From Desulfovibrio sp. UBA2564 (GTDB lineage: Bacteria; Desulfobacterota; Desulfovibrionia; Desulfovibrionales; Desulfovibrionaceae), in assembly GCA_002340305.1 (NCBI GenBank), contig DDLU01000257.1, positions 1 to 20,597 on the forward strand: a stretch of 20,597 nt of DNA. The letters run 5' to 3'. Under the pieces are notes generated by a model. That model was given only the letters and a program-made list of their open reading frames with translations, ran no database searches and was not told the origin of the DNA. Below are positions 7,626 through 14,450 of the stretch, one piece after another; positions within the stretch are counted from its first letter, which is position 1, and the number at the start of each line of letters is the position of its first letter. A program made the translations under genes and the position numbers.

Positions 7626-7646
7626 CTGGGATAATCCTTGTTCTGT

Positions 7647-9407
7647 TTAGTCTAGCAGGTTTTCAGCTAAAGCAACAGATGCTGCTTTCTTTTCCACTGT
7701 CTTGAAACCTTGAACAGTCTGGCTTGCCATTTGCTTTTTAAGCCTACTGCTAAGGGCTAATTTTTTCTGGTAGTATGACTCAAGCAGAGTCGTAACCTGA
7801 GTGTTTTTCCTGCGCGCTGTCATAATGATTTTGCTGATGTCTTTGCCTTGCTGGGTAATAACTGCCGAGTTTTCTTCAATGTATTCGTAGTCAGCTTGGA
7901 AATCAGCGAACAGGGTGGTCAGGTTGGTCAGTTCTTCCTGAATTTCCATCATCCGCGGCAGGGCTGTTAAAGCCTGAATGGGATCATTTTGCGCATTGCT
8001 GATAACGGAAACCAGTTCAGCTGTCGCTAGGGCGATGACCCCGGCCTGTTTGGCTGCTTCAGCAGCCATAGGACCTGCTTTTTCATCGTAAGCGGTGATG
8101 GCCCGGTCAATTCTAATAATGACATTATTGGCTTTGTCGATACTGAAATCGTAAAGGGTATTCGATGCGTGCAGGTTGTTTGAGAATGATCCGATAATGG
8201 AATCAAGGTTTTGAACCTGCAGATCGTTAAGTGTAGAGAATTCTGCCGCTTCAGATTTAATCTTGCTCTCAAGAGCACGAAGCATCTTTCCGTTCTGCGC
8301 AATTTTTACTGCCGCTCCTTCGATTGAATCAGTCGGCTCATAGGAAAGGTCCTTGATGAAGGCCTTGATGGATATTTTCTTCATTCCGGTACTGCTTACA
8401 CCCCGTGCAGTATCCGCAGCAATTTTGTAATTGCCGTTCATGGCGACAACTGTTGCGCCAACCAATGATTGCAGTGCCCGTGTTTCGTTCAGGGCTTGCA
8501 GCATCTGCTCTCGTATTTCTACGGTCTTAGCGGCAAGTTCTTTACCGGCACTGACGCTTTTGAGAATATTTTTCAACTGGTCGTTGGAGGATTGAACCGG
8601 AACATTGTTGGTTGCGGCATTGGCATTTCCCCCGCTGAGTAGAGCACTGGCAAATGCACCGAAAAGGGCTGCCCCTGCACTTGGATCTCCACTATTTTTC
8701 TTAACGGTGGTTTTCTTTTTCGTTCTGGTGCTTGTTCGTGGCTGGATTTTTTTCTTGGGTTTTGCTGCTACAGCGGTTTGAGGCTTTGCAGAAAAAACAT
8801 TAGGTGATCCGGAGTCTTCCGGGATAATTTTTGTTGTGATTGTCCTTGTTTCAGTTTTAGCAATGGGACTGAGCGGATTTGCAACACATACTCTGGTCTG
8901 GGCGAAGCCCTCGAAGTCTTCTCCTTTGATCCTGTAGAAATTATTATCAATACCAAGGATGTCGAAAGTTGTCTGGGGTTGTAGAATTCTGACGGTGGGG
9001 GATTTTTTGTCCGGCGCAGTATAAAGAACTGTTTTTTCTTTGTTGCGCCCCCTGGTGCCAAGGTAGTTGCTGAAATCGAGATTGATCAGTTTATGATAGA
9101 CAAAACCGGGATTGCCGTTGCCATCCATGCGTTTGACCTTATACCAGTTGCCGTTCTTACCGATGAGTTCAACCTGTGTATTTTGGGCAAGGATATCAAC
9201 GATACTTGCTTTGGAGGAGGAAACTTCCCGGACATTACTTTTTACGAGGGCTTTACCTGTAACAATAGGTGTCACTACTACTGTCTCAGTTCTGACTGCC
9301 GTTTTAACAGCTTGATTCTGCCGGGTGTTTTTTTGGGGAACACAACCAGCGACAAGCAGGCAGACTGTCAGACTGACAATCAGGCTGGTAATTACTTTTG
9401 ATGACAT
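7647..9407 (-). CDS. SH3-domain lipoprotein with long helical C-terminus, 586 aa (cassette gene 1)
   Basis: The start is placed at the ATG at 9407, where GGGAGG lies about 7 nt upstream and the product opens directly with a lipoprotein signal; a longer frame to 9446 lacks a ribosome site. The lipobox VAGC puts the acylated Cys at residue 22, followed by Val-Pro-Gln. Two consecutive bacterial SH3-like repeats follow, about 50-108 (ending PGFVYHKLI) and 117-165 (VLYTAPDKKSPTVRIL, FEGFAQTRV). Such domains often bind cell-wall peptide or other envelope ligands. Next comes a strongly basic, Pro/Lys/Thr-rich linker (about 200-227), then an Ala/Gly-rich patch, then about 320 residues of almost uninterrupted predicted helix or coiled coil. 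A lipid anchor, wall-binding modules and a helical stalk suggest an envelope scaffold. It leads the cassette. Confidence 0.85.
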   Translation of the reverse strand: MSSKVITSLIVSLTVCLLVAGCVPQKNTRQNQAVKTAVRTETVVVTPIVTGKALVKSNVREVSSSKASIVDILAQNTQVELIGKNGNWYKVKRMDGNGNPGFVYHKLINLDFSNYLGTRGRNKEKTVLYTAPDKKSPTVRILQPQTTFDILGIDNNFYRIKGEDFEGFAQTRVCVANPLSPIAKTETRTITTKIIPEDSGSPNVFSAKPQTAVAAKPKKKIQPRTSTRTKKKTTVKKNSGDPSAGAALFGAFASALLSGGNANAATNNVPVQSSNDQLKNILKSVSAGKELAAKTVEIREQMLQALNETRALQSLVGATVVAMNGNYKIAADTARGVSSTGMKKISIKAFIKDLSYEPTDSIEGAAVKIAQNGKMLRALESKIKSEAAEFSTLNDLQVQNLDSIIGSFSNNLHASNTLYDFSIDKANNVIIRIDRAITAYDEKAGPMAAEAAKQAGVIALATAELVSVISNAQNDPIQALTALPRMMEIQEELTNLTTLFADFQADYEYIEENSAVITQQGKDISKIIMTARRKNTQVTTLLESYYQKKLALSSRLKKQMASQTVQGFKTVEKKAASVALAENLLD

Positions 9408-9510
9408 GAAGTACCTCCCTTTATTCATGTAGACATCATTGTTCAAAAATGTGCATTTAGACTATTTTTAGAATCAGTACAGCATCTGCTTCTGAGTATA
9501 TTTTCTAAAT

Positions 9511-9540
9511 AGAATAAAGCACTTTGCATGATTTTGTCGA
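9511..9540 (-). promoter_or_regulatory. Candidate promoter of the envelope cassette
   Basis: On the minus strand TCGACA (9535-9540, 5 of 6 matches to the -35 consensus) and TATTCT (9511-9516, 4 of 6) are separated by 18 nt. The start would be about 100 nt before the SH3 lipoprotein ATG. The -35 lies inside one of two direct repeats described separately. Confidence 0.45.
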
Positions 9541-9560
9541 TAAAAAAATGAATTTGTCGC
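9528..9560 (-). repeat. Two direct repeats, 20 bp apart, at the cassette promoter
   Basis: On the plus strand ATGATTTTGTCGA (9528-9540) and ATGAATTTGTCGC (9548-9560) share ATGAnTTTGTCG. Their offset is exactly 20 bp, about two helical turns, so a regulator could bind both on one face of the DNA. The promoter-proximal copy covers the candidate -35. No known regulator box is recognised. Confidence 0.5.
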
Positions 9561-9595
9561 TAGAAATATGAAGAGGGAGGTGTGGCTGGGTAATA

Positions 9596-9627
9596 AAAAA
9601 TCCCGCTGAGATTATCTCAACGGGATT
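9596..9627 (-). terminator. Terminator after uppS
   Basis: Read on the minus strand, AAATCCCGTTGAGAT pairs with ATCTCAGCGGGATTT (one wobble) around a short loop and runs into T's (the A-run at 9595-9600 on the plus strand). It begins just after the uppS stop at 9632-9634 and separates uppS from the envelope cassette. Confidence 0.92.
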
Positions 9628-9631
9628 TGCT

Positions 9632-10327
9632 TTAGATTTGTTCACCGGTTTTTCCAAAACGGCGCTGGCGCCGATTGAAGTCTTCAAGAGCTTTATCCAG
9701 TTCTTGTGGTGTGAAGTCCGGCCAGTAGACATCAGTGAAGTATAGTTCAGAGTATGCGGCTTGATAGAGTAGGTAGTTTGATAACCTCTGCTCCCCGCTG
9801 GTGCGGATAATCAGGTCAGGATCGGGCTGTCCGGCTGTATAAAGATAACCGGATAGTGATTCCTCGGTGATTTCATCTTCGCTGACACCTTCAGAAATCA
9901 TTTTTTTGCAAGCCCGCACTAACTCATCCCGCCCAGAGTAGTTCAGGGCCAGATTAAGTGTCATGGATTTGCAATTTTCCGTTTTTTTAATGGTGTGGGC
10001 CACAACCTGCCTTACGCCGAAGGGGAACTCAGAGAGTTCCCCTAATATTTTCAGGCGTATGTCCTGCTCACGCAAGCTGTTAAGTTCCTTTTTCAGGAAA
10101 ACTGTCAGCAGGTCGAAAAGCGTGCTGATTTCATCTTTGGGTCTGGCCCAGTTTTCCTTCGAAAAGGTATACAGGGTCAGATGCCCGATGCCTAGTTCCC
10201 GGCAGCGGGTGACGATGTTTCTCGCCGCTTCTGTTCCAGCCCTGTGGCCTTCACTTCTGGAAAGTCCACGGGCCTGTGCCCACCGTCCATTGCCATCCAT
10301 AATGACGGCTAAATGTCGGGGCATCAT
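9632..10327 (-). CDS. uppS: Undecaprenyl (isoprenyl) diphosphate synthase
   Basis: A 231-residue cis-prenyltransferase that adds isopentenyl units to farnesyl diphosphate to make the C55 carrier for peptidoglycan and O-antigen. The opening HLAVIMDGNGRWA carries the catalytic Asp at residue 11. GHRAG (about 27-31), FSKENW (55-60) and the RTSGEQRLSNYLLYQAAYSE region (175-194) are all typical. Two adjacent ATGs (10327 and 10324) are possible; the first is taken. It starts 4 nt after the frr stop with only a weak ribosome site (GGA about 11 nt away), so its translation is probably coupled to frr. A terminator follows directly, so it is the last gene of pyrH-frr-uppS instead of leading into cdsA. 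Confidence 0.96.
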   Translation of the reverse strand: MMPRHLAVIMDGNGRWAQARGLSRSEGHRAGTEAARNIVTRCRELGIGHLTLYTFSKENWARPKDEISTLFDLLTVFLKKELNSLREQDIRLKILGELSEFPFGVRQVVAHTIKKTENCKSMTLNLALNYSGRDELVRACKKMISEGVSEDEITEESLSGYLYTAGQPDPDLIIRTSGEQRLSNYLLYQAAYSELYFTDVYWPDFTPQELDKALEDFNRRQRRFGKTGEQI

Positions 10328-10331
10328 TATA

Positions 10332-10889
10332 TTAGATTTCCAGAATTTCCTTCTCTTTTTCGCCGCATGCTACGTCACATTTTTTAACGTACTGGTCGGT
10401 AAGTTTCTGAACATCATCCTGAGCTTTACGCTGTTCGTCTTCGGAAATATCCTTGTCCTTTTCCAGCTTTTTCAGAGTATCGTTCATGTCGCGGCGTACA
10501 TTACGCAGGGCGATTTTAGAGTCTTCTGTATACTTTTTAGCGATCTTAACCAGATCCTTGCGGCGCTCCTCAGTAAGGGGAGGAATGGTGATCCGCAGCA
10601 CAGTTCCGTCGTTAACGGGGTTCAAGCCGAGATCGGACTGTTGCAGTGCTTTCTCGATAAGGGGAAACGCACCTTTGTCCCAAGGCTGGATGGAGATGGT
10701 ACGGGAATCCGGGATGGAAACGGAAGCCAGCTGGTTAATGGGAGTAGGTGTTCCGTAGTAATCAACAGGAACATTATCCACCAGCGAGGTGGCAGCGCGG
10801 CCTGTGCGCAGTTTTGCGAAATCGTTTTCCAGTGCGGTCAGCGCGCCTTCCATTCTTTTTTTGCCGTCGGCAAGAACTTCATTAATCAT
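10332..10889 (-). CDS. frr: Ribosome recycling factor
   Basis: A 185-residue protein, the standard RRF length. It opens MINEVLADGKKRMEGALTAL and contains the family hallmarks LRTGRA (27-32), VDYYGTPTPINQLASV and, in the C-terminal helices, RRKDLVK and RNVRRDMN. RRF acts with EF-G to split post-termination 70S ribosomes into subunits. GGAGGAT lies 5 to 6 nt upstream of the ATG at 10889, inside the end of pyrH; the gap to the pyrH stop is only 2 nt. Nothing is unusual in length or motifs. Confidence 0.97.
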   Translation of the reverse strand: MINEVLADGKKRMEGALTALENDFAKLRTGRAATSLVDNVPVDYYGTPTPINQLASVSIPDSRTISIQPWDKGAFPLIEKALQQSDLGLNPVNDGTVLRITIPPLTEERRKDLVKIAKKYTEDSKIALRNVRRDMNDTLKKLEKDKDISEDEQRKAQDDVQKLTDQYVKKCDVACGEKEKEILEI

Positions 10890-10891
10890 TA

Positions 10892-11611
10892 TTATCCTCC
10901 GTGAACAATTGTTCCGATCTGCTCACCTTTAACAACTCTTTCGATATTTCCTTTCTCGAAAAGGTTGAAAACAATGATGGGCATGTTGTTGTCCATAGCC
11001 AGTGAAGTAGCGGTGGAGTCCATTACGCCCAGTCTCTTTTCCAGAGTTTCAAGGTAGGTGATAGATTCAAATTTAACTGCATCGTCGTGTTTCATGGGGT
11101 CTTTGTCGTAGACACCGTCAACCTTTGTTGCCTTGATGATGGCCTCGGTTTTCAGTTCCATGGCCCTGAGTGCGGCTGCGGTATCGGTAGTAAAGTAAGG
11201 GTTACCGGTACCTGCTGCACAAATGACCACCCTACCTTTTTCAAGGTGACGGACGGCCCTGCGGCGGATATAAGGCTCGGCCACGGCCTGCATGGGGATA
11301 GCGGACATAACTCTTGTATCACATCCCAGCTTCTCAAGGGCATCCTGAACAGCCAGAGCGTTCATAATGGTTGCGAGCATACCCATGTAGTCGGCAGAAG
11401 CGCGGTCCATGCCTTTTGCAGAATCAGACATGCCGCGGAAAATATTACCGCCACCGATGACCAAAGCAACCTGAAGTCCTTTTTTCGCAACTTCTGCAAT
11501 TTCGCCTGCGAACTGGCTGGTTGCTGAAGGCTGAATACCGAACTGCTGGTCACCTGCGAGTGCCTCACCGCTGAGTTTGATCATTACCCGTGAATACTGC
11601 AATTTGTCCAT
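10892..11611 (-). CDS. pyrH: UMP kinase
   Basis: A 239-residue bacterial UMP kinase of the amino-acid-kinase fold, converting UMP to UDP with ATP. Motifs are KLSGEAL (12-18), GGGN (53-56), ADYMGMLAT (73-81), GTGNPYFTTDTAA (134-146) and KVDGVYDKDP (163-172). GGGAG sits 6 nt before the ATG at 11611. It heads a compact pyrH-frr-uppS unit after a 436-bp leader region; in many bacteria it follows tsf more closely. Bacterial UMP kinases are hexameric and allosterically controlled by UTP and GTP (family knowledge). Confidence 0.97.
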   Translation of the reverse strand: MDKLQYSRVMIKLSGEALAGDQQFGIQPSATSQFAGEIAEVAKKGLQVALVIGGGNIFRGMSDSAKGMDRASADYMGMLATIMNALAVQDALEKLGCDTRVMSAIPMQAVAEPYIRRRAVRHLEKGRVVICAAGTGNPYFTTDTAAALRAMELKTEAIIKATKVDGVYDKDPMKHDDAVKFESITYLETLEKRLGVMDSTATSLAMDNNMPIIVFNLFEKGNIERVVKGEQIGTIVHGG

Positions 11612-11662
11612 AGTTTCTCCCGTTTTTCCGCGGATCTTGTCCGGTTATGAGTAGATAAAGCT

Positions 11663-11713
11663 GCCGGAGCTTGATTTATGTGGCGCGAGAGGGGCTTCCC
11701 TCTTATGTCCGGC
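11663..11713 (-). promoter_or_regulatory. Structured 5' leader of pyrH
   Basis: GCCGGA (11663-11668) and TCCGGC (11708-11713) can form an outer stem. It encloses a perfect hairpin AGAGGG/CCCTCT (11688-11693 with 11698-11703, loop GCTT). The element lies between the candidate promoter and the pyrH start and ends about 50 nt before the ATG. It matches no riboswitch class I recognise. Confidence 0.4.
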
Positions 11714-11715
11714 TG

Positions 11716-11746
11716 TATATAATTGTTATTTTTCCGTTTCTGTTCA
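11716..11746 (-). promoter_or_regulatory. Candidate pyrH promoter
   Basis: On the minus strand TGAACA (11741-11746, 4 of 6 matches) precedes a TTATATA box (within 11716-11722) at 18-19 nt. It would give a leader of about 100 nt. A promoter here is expected because tsf is followed by a terminator. Confidence 0.4.
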
Positions 11747-11810
11747 GTGGCCCGATGCTACCAGAAAATTCCGCTTCCGGTAATTGCCCGGGCGAAAATT
11801 GCCCTTTAAA

Positions 11811-11852
11811 AAGCTCAAACCCATACGGCCATGTCCGTATTGATTTGAGCTT
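11811..11852 (-). terminator. Long composite hairpin, possible second terminator
   Basis: A 9-bp outer stem AAGCTCAAA (11811-11819) with TTTGAGCTT (11844-11852) and a 6-bp inner stem ATACGG/CCGTAT (11823-11828 with 11835-11840) are joined by a 3x3 internal loop. On the minus strand the last stem bases run into TTTAAA, so a weak terminator or attenuator is possible. Confidence 0.45.
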
Positions 11853-12009
11853 AGAAAAATATCCACCGCTGAACTTCTTTCAATTTATTGAGCAGGATTC
11901 GCTTTTGAAAGGAAGTTCGTTTTTGCAGTTTTCCGGTGCTGTGAAGGGCAATTGTTGTTCTATGCAATTGGGTCCTTGGTAGAGGGTCTCCGCTTGTTAA
12001 AAAACGGAC

Positions 12010-12037
12010 AAAAAAAACGGGCCTTGCGGCCCGTTTT
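12010..12037 (-). terminator. Terminator after tsf
   Basis: On the minus strand AAAACGGGCC and GGCCCGTTTT pair around a GCAA loop and end in eight T's. It lies 11 nt after the tsf stop and closes rpsB-tsf. Confidence 0.95.
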
Positions 12038-12047
12038 AAATGAAGTC

Positions 12048-12668
<621 letters not shown>

Positions 12669-12670
12669 GA

Positions 12671-13444
12671 TTATTTTGCCTCCTGAGGAGTTTCTTCTTT
12701 AGTTTCTACAGCTTTCTCAGCGGCTTTGGTTTCTTCAGCTTCCATAGCTTTGTCTTCCTTGCGGCGGGCTGCGCCTTCGAGGCAAGCATCAGCCATGTGG
12801 GAAGCGAAGAGCTTGATAGCGCGGATAGCGTCATCGTTACCAGGAATGATGTAGTCAACCATATCGGGGTCGCAGTTGGAGTCTACAACTGCAACTACGG
12901 GGATACCGAGTTTGCGGCATTCCTGAATAGCAATCTGCTCACGCTTGGGATCGATTACGAAAGCAACAGCGGGCGCACCGTTAAGGTCTTTGATACCGCC
13001 GAGTGCGAGGTTCAGTTTTTTTACCTCACGACCCATCATTACGATTTCCTTTTTGGGGAAACGCTTGATGGAACCGTCTTCGAACATTTCTTCAAGCTTT
13101 TTGAGGCGATCGATGCTCTTTTTAATGGTCTGGAAGTTGGTCAGAGTACCACCCATCCAACGGTGGGTTACGTGGAACATACCAGCGCGGGATGCTTCAG
13201 CAGCGATAGCTTCCTGAGCCTGACGCTTGGTACCGATGAAGAGTACTTTGCCGCCTTTTGCAACGCTGTCAGCGATGAAGTCGTGAGCTTTACGGAAAAG
13301 CTTTACAGTCTGCTGCAGGTCCATGATGTGGATACCGTTACGTGCGCCGAAAATGTAAGGACGCATTTTGGGGTTCCAACGACGGGTCTGGTGACCAAAG
13401 TGAACACCGGTCTCCAACATCTGTTTCATAGTTACATATGCCAT
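12671..13444 (-). CDS. rpsB: 30S ribosomal protein S2
   Basis: S2 binds the 30S subunit late in assembly and is needed for S1 attachment. The start at the ATG at 13444 (MAYVTMKQMLETGVHFGHQT) is set by GGAGG about 6 nt upstream and by alignment to the family N-terminus; the frame is open 16 codons further. Length is 257 residues. Typical stretches are HFGHQTRRWNP, IDLQQT-like IMDLQQTVKLF, GTKRQAQ, RWMGGTLTNF and the C-terminal IPGNDDAIRAIKLF. The last about 32 residues form a Lys/Glu/Ala-rich tail. A nested RNA structure precedes it (see 13468-13524), a usual place for S2 autoregulation in other bacteria. Confidence 0.97.
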   Translation of the reverse strand: MAYVTMKQMLETGVHFGHQTRRWNPKMRPYIFGARNGIHIMDLQQTVKLFRKAHDFIADSVAKGGKVLFIGTKRQAQEAIAAEASRAGMFHVTHRWMGGTLTNFQTIKKSIDRLKKLEEMFEDGSIKRFPKKEIVMMGREVKKLNLALGGIKDLNGAPAVAFVIDPKREQIAIQECRKLGIPVVAVVDSNCDPDMVDYIIPGNDDAIRAIKLFASHMADACLEGAARRKEDKAMEAEETKAAEKAVETKEETPQEAK

Positions 13445-13446
13445 AA

Positions 13447-13469
13447 TTTCCTCCAGGGTTTTTCCTCCA
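13447..13469 (-). repeat. Duplicated Shine-Dalgarno block before rpsB
   Basis: The 9-mer TGGAGGAAA (minus strand) occurs twice, at 13447-13455 and 13461-13469. The first is the working ribosome site 3 nt before the ATG codon region; the second overlaps the base of the leader stem. No ATG, GTG or TTG follows the second at a normal distance. Confidence 0.6.
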
Positions 13470-13524
13470 TTCCGGCGATAATGAACCTGCAACCGTTGCA
13501 GGCACCCATATTGAGGCCGGAATG
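13468..13524 (-). promoter_or_regulatory. Nested hairpin in the rpsB leader
   Basis: A perfect 9-bp outer stem, CATTCCGGC (13468-13476) with GCCGGAATG (13516-13524), encloses a perfect 7-bp hairpin CCTGCAA/TTGCAGG (13486-13492 with 13496-13502, loop of 3). The two are separated by internal loops of 9 and 13 nt. Its base abuts the ribosome-binding region. Ribosomal protein leaders of this shape commonly bind their own product; that S2 does so here is inference. Confidence 0.6.
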
Positions 13525-13599
13525 TGTGATTTGGCTACGCACCTTTACAGGGATTAGCCGCAAAAGGCAACCCTTGGCGCTTTTGTTTTTGAAATTTTC

Positions 13600-14367
13600 T
13601 CACTGAACAGGCGTTTTCAGCGAGTCATCGTCAACAACCGGGTTGCTGAGTTTGCCGATTCCTTCGATCTCAACTTCGACCACATCCCCGGAATTCAGAG
13701 TGCCGATTCCCGGGGGCGTTCCGGTCAGAATTACGTCGCCGGGATTGAGGGTCATGTGGTGCGAAATGTAGCTGACCAGTTCTTGCGGGTTGTGCTGCAT
13801 GTCGGCGATGGTGCCTTCCTGCCGAACTTTATCATTAACTATAGTACGAATGCCCATACCGCTGACATCAATATCGGTCTCAATGCAGGGGCCGATGGGG
13901 GCAAAAGTGTCGAAACCCTTAGCGCGGGTGAAAAGTGTATCTTTGCGCTGGAAATCTCTGGCGGTAACGTCATTGGCGCAGGTGTAGCCGAAAATCATGG
14001 GACCGATATCCTGCGGCATCACGTTCTTGGTGGTCTGGCCCATAACCACTGCCAGTTCTCCCTCATAATCCACTTGCTTTGAAGCAGAGGGGATAATAAT
14101 TGCATCATTGTTTCCGATTACCGCAGAAGGCGGCTTAAGGAAAATCATGGGTTCGTCGGGTACTTTCATGTCCAGTTCTGCTGCATGAGCCTTATAATTG
14201 AGTCCGACGCAGACAACTTTGGACGGAACCACAACGGGCAGGATGGTGCATTCCGCTACCGGAACAGGGATGGTTTCCGGCCGTCCGGTCGCCAGGCTCT
14301 TAAAGTGTCCGCCTTCCAAAGTGGCGTAAAATATCCTCTCACCATGTCTGATCCTGTAAACCTTCAT
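13600..14367 (-). CDS. Fumarylacetoacetate hydrolase (FAH) family protein
   Basis: A 255-residue cytoplasmic enzyme. The FAH fold is shown by VGLNYKAHAAE (54-64), FLKPPSAVIG (76-85), the metal-ligand pair E102 and E104 in YEGELAVVMG, ANDVTARDFQ with D133, KGFDTFAPIGP (150-160) and ILTGTPPGIG near the C-terminus. Members hydrolyse C-C bonds or isomerise or decarboxylate beta-keto acids (oxaloacetate, acylpyruvates, 2-hydroxy-hepta-dienedioates). The neighbours here do not indicate the substrate, so no symbol is given. GGGAG lies about 7 nt before the ATG at 14367. It sits between the RNase J terminator and the rpsB leader and may be a single-gene unit or a leader gene for rpsB; no terminator is obvious behind it. 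Confidence 0.93.
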   Translation of the reverse strand: MKVYRIRHGERIFYATLEGGHFKSLATGRPETIPVPVAECTILPVVVPSKVVCVGLNYKAHAAELDMKVPDEPMIFLKPPSAVIGNNDAIIIPSASKQVDYEGELAVVMGQTTKNVMPQDIGPMIFGYTCANDVTARDFQRKDTLFTRAKGFDTFAPIGPCIETDIDVSGMGIRTIVNDKVRQEGTIADMQHNPQELVSYISHHMTLNPGDVILTGTPPGIGTLNSGDVVEVEIEGIGKLSNPVVDDDSLKTPVQ

Positions 14368-14421
14368 TTAGTCTCCCGGATGAATCTGGGGCAGTCGCAA
14401 TATTCAGAGTAGCACAGATAT

Positions 14422-14450
14422 AAAAATCCACCAATCAGGGATTGGATTTT
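14422..14450 (-). terminator. Terminator after ribonuclease J
   Basis: On the minus strand CCAATC pairs with GATTGG (loop CCT), extended by AAAAAT with ATTTTT across a 3-nt bulge. It adjoins the RNase J stop at 14451-14453. Confidence 0.7.

Larger units (their letters stand above)
11612..12047. other. 436-bp intergenic region between tsf and pyrH
   Basis: No gene is supported here. From right to left it holds the tsf terminator, a long two-part hairpin at 11811-11852, a direct repeat AATTGCCC (11782-11789 and 11797-11804), a candidate pyrH promoter at 11716-11746, and a compact folded leader at 11663-11713. These are listed separately. Confidence 0.7.

Noticed and set aside
12797..13606. A long plus-strand open frame (269 codons) opposite rpsB, with similar ones opposite tsf (11952-12686) and dxr/rseP (1072-1965).
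   Set aside because: They are antisense shadows of highly expressed minus-strand genes with strong family matches; they lack ribosome sites and their proteins look non-natural.
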